Positions 27,687 through 35,494 of a stretch of DNA of 64,000 nt are shown here, piece by piece. The position numbers and the translations under genes were made by a program. Each line of letters opens with the position of its first letter. Positions within the stretch are counted from its first letter, which is position 1. The notes beneath the pieces are model-generated. The model was not told where the DNA came from, made no database searches, and saw only the letters and a program-made list of their open reading frames with translations. This stretch comes from Streptomyces sp. Tu 3180. GTDB lineage: Bacteria > Actinomycetota > Actinomycetes > Streptomycetales > Streptomycetaceae. The stretch is taken from positions 62,001 to 126,000 of the forward strand of contig NZ_WOXS01000001.1 of the NCBI RefSeq assembly GCF_009852415.1, written 5' to 3'.

Positions 27687-28302
27687 GTGGCCCGGGCGAC
27701 ATTCGCGGCCACGCAACTGCTCCCGTTCGCCATGAAAGGGAAGCAGTTCGGCGTCAACCACCTCGGACACTTCGCGCTCACCGGCCTCCTGTTGGAGGTA
27801 CTGCTGCCTGTGCCCGGCTCGCGGGTGGTGACCGTCAGCAGCTTCGGCCACCGCATCCAGCCGACATCCACTTCGACGACCTGCAGTTCGACCGTTCCTA
27901 CAACCGCGTCGCCGCCTACGGGCAGGCCAAGCTCGCCAACCTGACGTTCACCTACGAACTCCAGCGCCGCCTTGCCCGGCACCACACGACGATCGCCGTC
28001 GCCGCCCACCCCGGCGCCGCCACCACCGAACTCCGGCAGAACCTGCCCCGCCCGCTGCGCAAGGCCGCGGACCTGGAGCTCCCGCTGATCACCCAGCCGG
28101 CCTCCATGGGCGCCCTGCCCACCCTGCGCGCGGCCACCGACCCCGCCGTCACCGGCGGCCAGTACTACGGCCCCGCAGGCATGGGCGGAACCCGCGGCTA
28201 CCCCAAGCCGGTCGCCTCCGGCAAGAAGTCCCACGACACGACGGTCCAACAGCGCCTTGGGGCGCATCCGAGCAGCTCACCGACGTCCGCTTCCCCGTCT
28301 GA
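27687..28302 (+). pseudogene. Short-chain dehydrogenase remnant
   Basis: The Rossmann Gly-rich N-terminus is gone. What remains reads GVNHLGHFALTGLLLEVLLP, RVVTVSSFGHRI, then in another frame ADIHFDDLQFDRSY, the catalytic-type YGQAK (in place of YxxxK), HPGAATTELRQNLPR and, after a missing T near 28258, SEQLTDVRFPV-stop. So two frameshifts and an N-terminal deletion have destroyed a retinol-dehydrogenase-like SDR. Confidence 0.75.
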
Positions 28303-28354
28303 CCCATTCAAGGCAATCCGGCCGACCACCCCGTACGGCAGAAAATGGATCACT

Positions 28355-29020
28355 GTGCGCATTGTCATCTTCGGAGCCACCGGCATGGTCGGGCAGGGAG
28401 TGTTGGAAGCCTGCCTGCGCGACGAGGAGGTCACCGACGTCCTCGCCATAGGCCGTACATCCACTGGTCGCGCCCATCTCAAGCTCCGCGAACTCCACCA
28501 CGAGGATTTCACCGACTTCACCGCCGTCCAGGACCATCTGGCCGGTTTCGACGCCTGCTTCTACTGCCTGGGCGCCTCCGCCGTCGGCATGAACGAGGCC
28601 GACTACCGCCTGGTCTCCTACGACTTCCCCTTGGCCGCCGCCCGCGCCCTGCTGACCGCCAGCCCCGGCCTCGTCTTCACCTACGTCTCCGGCGCCGGCA
28701 CCGACGGCACCGGCAAGACCCGCATGATGTGGGCACGCGTCAAGGGCGAGACGGAGAACGGCCTGCTGGAGCTGTCACCGCGGGCCCACATGTTCCGCCC
28801 CGCGTTCATCCTTCCTCTGCCCGGCACCAGGGCGAAGACTGCGTCCTACGTCCTGCTGTACAAGGTGATCGGCCCGCTCTACCCGGTGCTGCGGCGCATC
28901 GCGCCGCGCTACGTCACCACGAGCCTGCAACTGGGCCAGGCCATGATCCAGACCGCACGCAGCGGCGTGTCCCGTCGCGTGCTGGCCACAGCCCACATCA
29001 ACCAACTCGCCGCCTCCTGA
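28355..29020 (+). CDS. NAD(P)-binding epimerase-like protein
   Basis: GTG 28355 gives 221 residues beginning with the Rossmann motif VRIVIFGATGMVGQGVLEAC (GxxGxxG). Further marks are DACFYCLGASAVGMNEADYR, the VFTYVSGAGTDGTG strand and a MWARVKGETE helix with the Lys expected near the active site, while the usual YxxxK Tyr is replaced by Met-Trp. This is the NAD(P)H-binding/atypical SDR group common in actinobacteria, and it is full length. It follows the SDR remnant directly, so it was likely in the same operon. Confidence 0.82.
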   Translation: MRIVIFGATGMVGQGVLEACLRDEEVTDVLAIGRTSTGRAHLKLRELHHEDFTDFTAVQDHLAGFDACFYCLGASAVGMNEADYRLVSYDFPLAAARALLTASPGLVFTYVSGAGTDGTGKTRMMWARVKGETENGLLELSPRAHMFRPAFILPLPGTRAKTASYVLLYKVIGPLYPVLRRIAPRYVTTSLQLGQAMIQTARSGVSRRVLATAHINQLAAS

Positions 29021-29075
29021 TGGTCGGCACCGTAACGACCACGGCGGCGACGCGGCAGAGAGGGAACCCTCCAAT

Positions 29076-29194
29076 CTTCAAAAAACCTCCGTTTTCTGAA
29101 AATCACCCCGCAGTATCGACCAGATCCCGCAGAGCCTTCAAAAACCCCTTCAAAAACCGGGGGCATTCAACAACTCCGGGCCACCGTTTTCTGA
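29076..29194. promoter_or_regulatory. Candidate res site with repeated motifs
   Basis: Upstream of the resolvase, CTTCAAAAA occurs at 29076, 29136 and 29148, and CCGTTTTCTGA at 29089-29099 and 29184-29194. The clustering of AT-rich repeats in 120 bases before a serine resolvase start fits a resolution site with several dimer-binding subsites. Confidence 0.5.
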
Positions 29195-29208
29195 CATGAT
29201 TCGGGGCC

Positions 29209-29874
29209 ATGACCACCTCCGTACCGGCCGAGCCGGGCTTCCTCGTCGCCGAACCCCTCGTTCGCACCGAGATCAAGATCGGATACGCCCGGGTCTCAAC
29301 CAGCGGGCAGAAGCTCGAACGGCAGCTCGACGCACTCACCGCCGCCGGGTGCCGGAAGATCTTCGCGGACAAGAAGTCCGGCAAGAACGCGCTCCGCCCC
29401 GAGCTGAAGGCATGCCACGCCTTCCTTGACCCCGGCGACACCCTCGTCGTCCCCTCGCTCGACCGCTACGGCCGCAGCCTCCAGGACCTCATCAACATGG
29501 TCGCCGAACTCCGCACCCGCGGGATCGGCTTCACCTCGCTGCACGAGAACCTGGACACCACCACCCCCGGCGGCCGACTCGTCTTCCACGTCTTCGCGGC
29601 CCTGGCCGAGTTCATCCGTGAACTCATCGTCGTCGGCACCAACGAGGGCCTGGCCGCTGCCCGTGAGCGCGGCCGGGTCGGCGGACGTCCGAGCGTCGCC
29701 ACCGAGGAAGTCATCCGCGCCGCCCGCGACCTGCTGCCCGACTCCGGCCGCTCGATCACCTCGATTGCCAAGCTGCTGGGCGTCTCCCCCGGCACCCTCT
29801 ACAACCACATCCCGGACCTCCGCGAACTACGCGCCGGCGCCGTGCCCCGTCAGATCGAGGCTCCGACGAAGTAG
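29209..29874 (+). CDS. Serine resolvase/recombinase
   Basis: The 221-residue protein has the resolvase catalytic domain: IGYARVSTSGQKLERQLDAL with the nucleophile Ser in RVSTSGQ, VPSLDRYGRSLQDLINMVAE, then the E-helix (GRLVFHVFAALAEFIRELIV) and a C-terminal HTH (SITSIAKLLGVSPGTLYNHI). All catalytic residues (Tyr, Arg, Ser, LDR motif) are visible. Likely a Tn3-type cointegrate resolvase or plasmid multimer resolvase; a repeat-rich region upstream may be its res site. Its transposon partner could be the broken Tn3 copy upstream. Confidence 0.92.
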   Translation: MTTSVPAEPGFLVAEPLVRTEIKIGYARVSTSGQKLERQLDALTAAGCRKIFADKKSGKNALRPELKACHAFLDPGDTLVVPSLDRYGRSLQDLINMVAELRTRGIGFTSLHENLDTTTPGGRLVFHVFAALAEFIRELIVVGTNEGLAAARERGRVGGRPSVATEEVIRAARDLLPDSGRSITSIAKLLGVSPGTLYNHIPDLRELRAGAVPRQIEAPTK

Positions 29875-29896
29875 ACGGACTCCAGCAAGATCAATC

Positions 29897-30298
29897 TCAG
29901 ACGCCCTGCCTGAGATCAGCACCCACCGGGACCGCATCCTGACCGAGGTCTCGCTGTACTGGCTGACCGCCACCGCCGCCTCAGCAGCCCAGATCTATTA
30001 CGAGGAGATCTCTGCGAACACCTGGAGCGAAGCTGCAGCCGATGACCGGACTGACTCCAGCGCCGCGCACGACACCGGATGGAGCGACGGCCAGGATGAC
30101 TGGACGGCCAGTCCACGGGGAACTGTGCCCACCGCCGTGCTGCTCTCCGCCCACGACGTGACCATCCGCCGCTGGGCCGAACGTGACCACAACGTTGTGC
30201 GGTGGACCGAACTCGACCGCGGCGGTCACTTCCTCGCGATGGAAGTCCCGGAACTGCTCATCAATGATGTCCGCGAGTTCTTCGACAAAGTGCACTGA
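29897..30298 (+). pseudogene. Epoxide hydrolase C-terminal remnant
   Basis: The frame reads ILTEVSLYWLTATAASAAQI YYE, then VLLSAHDVTIRRWAERDHNV and the catalytic-His region RGGHFLAMEVPELLINDVRE FF, matching the last third of actinobacterial epoxide hydrolases (Tyr of YYE and His of GGHF are active-site residues). The N-terminal two thirds with the nucleophile are missing. Confidence 0.75.
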
Positions 30299-30552
30299 CA
30301 CGAAGTGACCCGAATCTTCAACGGTCGGGCGAAACAGCCCCGCTGCTCATTGAGCGCGTAACCAAGTGAGGGAGAGGAAAAGAAGTGGAGGATCTCCGAA
30401 GATCCTCATCACCGGTCCACAGGGACTGAGCGCCTAGTGTGCAGCAAAGAGCGTGCACGGCTGCGCACTGCAGAACTGACCGAGTCTTTTTGTCGATTGC
30501 GCAGCGTCATCGGATGTGCCGGGGCGTGTGCTGTGAACACGTGTACCAGTTC
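30299..30552. terminator. Intergenic region with hairpin at 30388-30407
   Basis: GAGGATCT-CCGA-AGATCCTC (30388-30407) is a perfect 8-bp stem between the resolvase-side remnant (plus) and the DUF2637 gene (minus), which converge here. It probably ends transcription of one or both. Nothing else is seen in the stretch. Confidence 0.45.
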
Positions 30553-32388
30553 CTACCGGTGTGCGTCGGCGTGGTGGGTCAGGGCCTGCCAGCGTCGTTC
30601 GAAGTCGGCGGTGTTCTCGGTGAGGTAGTCGGCGCTGAGGGGCTTGTTGTACTGGCCGGTGATTGCACGAACTGCGCATTCTTGCGCAACAGTGTCCGCG
30701 ATGGGCTGTTCTTCGCGGATGCGGTACTCGGCCCACACGTGGTAGACGCGAAATGGCAGGAAGTAGCGGCGCAGGGTGGCAGGACTGACCGGCTTCTTCC
30801 CGCGGCCGTGCATGCCCTTCTTCGCGAGGTAGGCGGACAGCTGCTCGGCCGTCGGTTCCTCACCGTGCCTGCTCTGGTATTCCGTCCACGCGAGGTAGTA
30901 GCGGTCGACGGTGGTGAGGACGGGGTGCTCCCCCGGTGTCTCCTTGGGTCCGGGCGGCGGGCCGTCGACGGAGGCGCTTACGCGTGGGCCGCGCTTCTCC
31001 TGCGCGGCTTGCGTACTGGAAGCGCCGGCCACTTCCTCGGCGAGCGCATCGGTGCTGTTGGAGACGTGTTCCCGGAAGAGCGTCACGAAGTCCCTCAGGT
31101 CCTCCCCCGTGATGGGGCGGCCGCCGGCTCCGGTGATGGCGTCCCGCTCGTAGACGTAGGCCGCGAGCGTAGCGGCGTCCGGATGAACACCGTGCTCTTG
31201 GTGGTAAGCGCGCCAAGCGCTGAAGAAGTAGTCGTACCAGGACTGGTCTGCCGTCTGCGGTTCTTCGGGGTCAGGGGCGGCGGCGGCAAAGTTTTCGGTG
31301 TCAGGTGCGTAGCGCTGTTGGAGCACGTGCAGCAAGGGCTGCACCTGGTCCTCGGAGAGGGGGCTGCCGGTGCCGGTGGAGATGCCGTAGACGTCGCGGA
31401 GCCACAGGGCCCACTGCGCGGCCGTCGGCACAGCTTGGAACTGAGCGAGGAACGCCTGGTATGCCTGGGCGAACCGCTCGTTGACGTCCTGCGCCGCTGT
31501 ACGCGGTCCGGCTGGCTGCTGGGGAAGGCCGGTGATGGCGGGCTCGGGAAACGGTTCGGGCTCCTGCAGTTCAGGTATCTCGCGTGGGGGAGCCGTCACA
31601 GGGTCAGGGGTGGAGGTTTCCGGCTGTGCGGGAGCGGAGGGCCGTTCGACGGTGATGATGACCGGTGGTTCGGTGATGCCGGCGGCCGCCAGGCCCGCCG
31701 GGGCGGTGTCGGCGAGGGGGACGCCGTACTTGGCGAGGCGCAGCGGCATCAGGGCCTCCACCGGGGCCTTGCGGCGCCAGGCGCGGCCGAAGCGGGACCG
31801 CAGGCGGGCCTGGTAGACCAGACGCTCCTGCTCCAGCTTGATCACCTGCTCGTAGGAGCGCAGCTCCCACAGCTTCATCCGCCGCCACAGCAGGAACGTG
31901 GGGACCGGGGAGAGCATCCACCGGGTGAGGCGGACGCCCTCCATGTGCTTGTCGGCGGTGATGTCGGCGATCCGGCCGATCGCGTGCCGGGCCGCCTCCA
32001 CCGAGACCACGAACAGCACCGGGATCACCCCGTGCATGCCCACACCGAGCGGATCCGGCCACGCCGCCGCGCCGTTGAAGGCGATCGTCGCCGCCGTCAG
32101 CAGCCACGCCGTCTGCCGCAGCAGCGGGAAGGGTATGCGGATCCACGTCAGCAGCAGATCCAGGGCCAGCAGGACGCAGATGCCGGCGTCGATGCCGATC
32201 GGGAAGACGTAACTGAAGTCCCCGAAGCCCTTCTTCAGGGCCAGTTCACGGACGGCCGCGTACGAACCCGCGAAGCCGATCCCGGCGATGATCACGGCTC
32301 CGGTGACGACCACGCCGATGAGGATCCGATGTCCTCGGGTGAGCTGAGATTTTGTGCCGTTCCCCGCGGCAGTCACTGCTGTTGCCAC
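30553..32388 (-). CDS. DUF2637 membrane protein with C-terminal repeats (SpdB-like spread protein)
   Basis: The 611-residue protein starts with four membrane helices in about residues 22-150 (ILIGVVVTGAVIIAGIGFAG; VFPIGIDAGICVLLALDLLL; then two more), the DUF2637 domain of actinobacterial plasmid spread (SpdB-type) proteins. A Pro-rich linker (about 235-285) follows. The C-terminal half has about three copies of a roughly 90-residue repeat, each with a motif like YxxxGxxPxAxxLAxYxxxR followed by a G(R/K)P(L/I)(S/T)xxxLRxF helix. It lies downstream of parAB on the same strand, separated by a hairpin. Likely role: intramycelial plasmid spread, by family. Confidence 0.82.
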   Translation of the reverse strand: MATAVTAAGNGTKSQLTRGHRILIGVVVTGAVIIAGIGFAGSYAAVRELALKKGFGDFSYVFPIGIDAGICVLLALDLLLTWIRIPFPLLRQTAWLLTAATIAFNGAAAWPDPLGVGMHGVIPVLFVVSVEAARHAIGRIADITADKHMEGVRLTRWMLSPVPTFLLWRRMKLWELRSYEQVIKLEQERLVYQARLRSRFGRAWRRKAPVEALMPLRLAKYGVPLADTAPAGLAAAGITEPPVIITVERPSAPAQPETSTPDPVTAPPREIPELQEPEPFPEPAITGLPQQPAGPRTAAQDVNERFAQAYQAFLAQFQAVPTAAQWALWLRDVYGISTGTGSPLSEDQVQPLLHVLQQRYAPDTENFAAAAPDPEEPQTADQSWYDYFFSAWRAYHQEHGVHPDAATLAAYVYERDAITGAGGRPITGEDLRDFVTLFREHVSNSTDALAEEVAGASSTQAAQEKRGPRVSASVDGPPPGPKETPGEHPVLTTVDRYYLAWTEYQSRHGEEPTAEQLSAYLAKKGMHGRGKKPVSPATLRRYFLPFRVYHVWAEYRIREEQPIADTVAQECAVRAITGQYNKPLSADYLTENTADFERRWQALTHHADAHR

Positions 32389-32680
32389 TCCCCTGTCTGT
32401 ACATCTCTGGTTGAACAGTTTTCACCCTTGCACGGAACAGCGGGCCTGGGCACTGCTCGGTGCCGTCTGCGTACTGGAGGTTCTCCCCCTTGCGTTGCCG
32501 CACCAGGATTGTCGCGCCGTAGTAGTTGCTTCCCACGCCCTCCTTCCTCGCCAGCTGTTTGGCCAGCGGACTGTGACGGTTGAGGCGTCCTCGGCTGGAC
32601 CTTGCGGCGATCCATGGAGGCACGGTGGTCCGGTGGCAAGGTCGGCGATCTTGTCAGGCCTTGACTGAGGCGGGGAACGA

Positions 32681-32718
32681 ACAGGGCCGGCCCCCCTCAG
32701 GAGAGGGACCGACCCTGT
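32681..32718 (-). terminator. Terminator hairpin after parB
   Basis: ACAGGGCCGG and ACCGACCCTGT form an imperfect GC-rich stem with G-U pairs around GGGAG/CTCCC sequence, 46 bases past the parB stop on its transcribed strand. It separates parAB from the DUF2637 gene. Confidence 0.55.
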
Positions 32719-32763
32719 GTAGTGCCGCCCATTCGGCCAAGCTGGCCATCAGCTGTAACAGGA

Positions 32764-33912
32764 TCAGCCGGTGCGGACCGTTTGGCCGTCCCTGTGCTTG
32801 ATGAGCAGGTCCAGCATCTTGTTGAACTCCTCAGGCGGCATCTTGTGGATCAGGTGCTGTGCCGCGTACACGCCGTCCTCGTAGGGGAACCGCTTCGGCT
32901 GCTCTCCTGCACCGACTGCTGTCGTAGGAGCGGTGGCCTGCACGGGAACGGATGGCGTGTCCTTCCTCGCTTCAGCGGCGGGCGGCTCATGCTCCGTGGC
33001 CTCCGGCGCAGGTGTCGCGGGGTGCCCTGCGGTGGTTGGTTCCTCCGATGCCGGAGATGGTTCGGCTGCTTTGTGTCCATGCGGTTCGCTGCCAGCCGTG
33101 GTGTCGGTGATTACGCCGTAATCATCAGCAGGGCTGTCCTGTGAACTTGCGGGCGTGCCGGTTGTCGGTTGCGTGGCATGCTTTGCCGGGGTACGTACCT
33201 TTTCTTCTTTTCGTGCTCTTTCTGCCTTCAGTTCCTGCAGAGCTGTTTCCTGCTGGTCCGCTGGTTTGTTGCCGACAGCCCGCAGCAGGTCGATGGGTTC
33301 CTCGCCGATGCGTGCTTGCAGCTCGGGAGTGAGGTTGAGCAGGGCGAGACGCTGTGACACCCAGCCTTGAGAGCGGTGGAGGCGCTTGGCGAGGGCTCTT
33401 TGGCTTCCGTGGATGGCCAGAAGCCTTTGAAGAGCGCGGGCTTCGTCGAGTTCCTCGAGGTCTTGCCGGTGGATGTTGGCGACGAGGGCGGACTCGAGGA
33501 GTTCCTCCGAGGTGGTGCCCTGGTCATCGCTGACCATCACCTTGACGGTGGCAAGGCCGGCCTCGCGTGCGGCGGCGAGGCGGCTGCTGCCGTCGATGAC
33601 GACGTGGGTGGTGTCCGGTTCGAGGTCGGCTTCCCGGTCCGGATTGGCTTTGACGTAGGCGTCGCGGTTCATGACCGTGATCGCCTGCTTCTGGCCGTGG
33701 GTTTTCAGGCTGCCGGCAAGGTCGGTGAGGTCTCCGAGTGCGGAGCGGGGGTTGTCCGGGTTAGGGCTGATGCGTTCGACAGGGAGTTCTGCCGGCGGGG
33801 CAACGCCCTCGGTGGGCACACCGGTTGCGGCAGCCACGGCCTGGCGGCGTGCGCTGACAGGACGTACTCCCCCACCGAATCGGCCGGCACCGAGTCGATC
33901 GGCCTTGCTCAC
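32764..33912 (-). CDS. parB: ParB/RepB-type partition protein
   Basis: GTG 33912 overlaps the parA stop (GTGA); the open frame further upstream is a shadow of parA. The 382-residue protein has a ParB_N domain (about 40-160) with ISPNPDNPR, HGQKQAITV, VVIDGSSRLAAAREAGL (in place of GERR, so CTP-binding may differ) and ANIHRQDLEELDEARALQRL, then an HTH (GSQRALAKRLHRSQGWVSQR, 169-188). A long Pro/Ala/Thr linker leads to a short C-terminal dimer-like helix (PPEEFNKMLDLLIKHRD). One parS-like palindrome lies inside its own coding sequence. Acts with ParA in plasmid segregation. Confidence 0.9.
   Translation of the reverse strand: MSKADRLGAGRFGGGVRPVSARRQAVAAATGVPTEGVAPPAELPVERISPNPDNPRSALGDLTDLAGSLKTHGQKQAITVMNRDAYVKANPDREADLEPDTTHVVIDGSSRLAAAREAGLATVKVMVSDDQGTTSEELLESALVANIHRQDLEELDEARALQRLLAIHGSQRALAKRLHRSQGWVSQRLALLNLTPELQARIGEEPIDLLRAVGNKPADQQETALQELKAERARKEEKVRTPAKHATQPTTGTPASSQDSPADDYGVITDTTAGSEPHGHKAAEPSPASEEPTTAGHPATPAPEATEHEPPAAEARKDTPSVPVQATAPTTAVGAGEQPKRFPYEDGVYAAQHLIHKMPPEEFNKMLDLLIKHRDGQTVRTG
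33108..33124. repeat. parS-like palindrome 4, inside parB
   Basis: TGATTACG-C-CGTAATCA, 8-bp arms around one base, within the linker-coding part of parB. Same core as the intergenic copies. Confidence 0.75.
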
Positions 33913-35174
33913 AAGACCTCCCTGGCGAGCGCGCGCATGCCGACTGCCTGCTGTGACTTGGGGGCATAGGACAGCAAGGGCTTCTTCACCCGGACGGCTT
34001 CCTTCTGTTCCTTGAGGTCTCCGATGAGGCCGACGACCCGTGGATCCTTTATGTCCACCCATCCCTGGAGAGAAGAGGTGGCGATGTAACCGCGGCGGGA
34101 GTCGTACAGGTTGACGACGATGCCGAGGTAGTCGATATCGACCTGGAGGTCACCGCGGAGGTCGTCGATCTGCGTGGTGAGCAGTTCGTACGCGTCGGCG
34201 GAGCTGTCTTCCGCCTGGACGACGATCAGAGCACCGGACTGTCCGGGGCTTTCTCCGTCACGACGACGGCCGTAGTAGGCGGCGGCATCCATGCTGAGGC
34301 CGAGGCTGGGCGGGCAGTCCACGATGATTACGTCGTAATCAGCTTCGAGCGGGGCGAGAGCCCGCTCCAGGGCGGCCTCCCGGGCACGCACGGCGGAGAG
34401 CCGCACATCGAGCAGAAACGCGTCATTGCAGGCGGGCAGCAGGTGGAGCCGGCCGTTGAAGGTGTCTTCGTCGATGGAGACGATGAGGTCGCTCAGGTCG
34501 CCCTTCGGGTCGCCTGCCATGTGGTTGGTGAGGCTGTCGCCGTTCATGGGCAGGGGCGCGGCGCCGAGCTGATTGGTGAGGTGACATTGCGGGTCGAAGT
34601 CGACGAGAAGCACACGCAGGCCGGGGCCGGGGAGGTTCTCGATGTCGAGCGGGTCGTCGTCCGGCCCGGCTTCGTCGGGGTGGGTTTCGCTGGCGCGCAG
34701 TGCTTTGGTGAGGGCTTTGGCGACGCGGACGGGGTGCAGGGTGTTGGCGTCCTCTGCAAGAGCCTCGCCCAAACCTGCGGTGATCGCGGTCTTGCCGACT
34801 CCGCCTTTCTGGTTGCAGACGACGATCCGGCGGGTGATGGAGGGCCGCTCGATCTCCGGGGCCGGATGGGTGTCGAGCCACAGTTGGACGGACTGGGCGA
34901 GGCCCTGGATGAGTGAGACGCGTCGGTCGGCGGCGATCTGCCGGAACTCTTCCCACTGGCCGGGAGGCAGGAAGGTGGCGAAGGAGTCGGCTCCGGCGGT
35001 GTCGACCGCCGCGGTGGCAGAGGCCAGGTCGCACCAGGCGCTGATGCCTTCTTCCACGGCGGTCTGGATCTCGATGCCGTGCTGAGCGGCTCTGACTTTG
35101 AGGTTCTGCCGGAGCCATCCCGGCAGTTTGGAGACGACCTTCTCGCGGTCGCTGGAGGTGGCTGGCGAACTCAT
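33909..35174 (-). CDS. parA: ParA-type partition ATPase with N-terminal extension
   Basis: From ATG 35174 the protein has 421 residues (ATG 35219 would add 15). The first 110 residues are a helical extension that may bind DNA or ParB. The ATPase has the deviant Walker A NQKGGVGKT (121-129), the LLVDFDPQCHLTNQLGA motif A', Walker B DVIIVDCPPSLG and a C-terminal VVNLYDSRRGYIATSSLQGW. It overlaps parB by four bases. Two parS-like palindromes precede it and one lies inside it, so ParB bound there could autoregulate the operon. A member of the type Ia/Ib plasmid ParA group. Confidence 0.92.
   Translation of the reverse strand: MSSPATSSDREKVVSKLPGWLRQNLKVRAAQHGIEIQTAVEEGISAWCDLASATAAVDTAGADSFATFLPPGQWEEFRQIAADRRVSLIQGLAQSVQLWLDTHPAPEIERPSITRRIVVCNQKGGVGKTAITAGLGEALAEDANTLHPVRVAKALTKALRASETHPDEAGPDDDPLDIENLPGPGLRVLLVDFDPQCHLTNQLGAAPLPMNGDSLTNHMAGDPKGDLSDLIVSIDEDTFNGRLHLLPACNDAFLLDVRLSAVRAREAALERALAPLEADYDVIIVDCPPSLGLSMDAAAYYGRRRDGESPGQSGALIVVQAEDSSADAYELLTTQIDDLRGDLQVDIDYLGIVVNLYDSRRGYIATSSLQGWVDIKDPRVVGLIGDLKEQKEAVRVKKPLLSYAPKSQQAVGMRALAREVL
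34325..34341. repeat. parS-like palindrome 5, inside parA
   Basis: TGATTACG-T-CGTAATCA within the Walker B-coding region of parA. Arms identical to the other four copies; only the central base differs. Confidence 0.75.
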
Positions 35175-35257
35175 GTGAGACACCATACTAACGTTCATGA
35201 TCCATCGAGACGCCGACACGTTAGTTAGACCAAGTTGATGTATGACGGTGACCGCCT

Positions 35258-35280
35258 GGGTGATTACGGCGTAATCACCC
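35258..35280. repeat. parS-like palindrome 1, parA promoter
   Basis: A 23-base palindrome with 11-bp arms (core TGATTACG-G-CGTAATCA) 84 bases upstream of the parA start. Confidence 0.85.
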
Positions 35281-35304
35281 GGCGCGCCGACCGACCGTCA
35301 GCCC

Positions 35305-35331
35305 GCCGGTGATTACGGCGTAATCACCGGC
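35305..35331. repeat. parS-like palindrome 2, parA promoter
   Basis: A 27-base palindrome with 13-bp arms, the longest of the set; centre 49 bases from copy 1, close to five DNA turns, so both may face the same side of the helix. Confidence 0.85.
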
Positions 35332-35494
35332 CGCGACGAGTGTGCGGTACCGGCAGCCGGGGGAGAGCTCGGGCAGGGTTTCCGCACGGCACCCGGCTGG
35401 AGGATCGGGTGCTGCCGCACTATCGCCGCAAGCCCATCTCCGCTACCAGGAGACCCGTGCGGATTGTCCCGTCCGTCTGTTCAGGGGGAGCTGC

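Noticed and set aside
30439..32583. A 714-codon plus-strand frame
   Set aside because: It lies opposite the DUF2637 gene, whose membrane helices and repeats are clear; the plus frame is low-complexity Gly/Arg.
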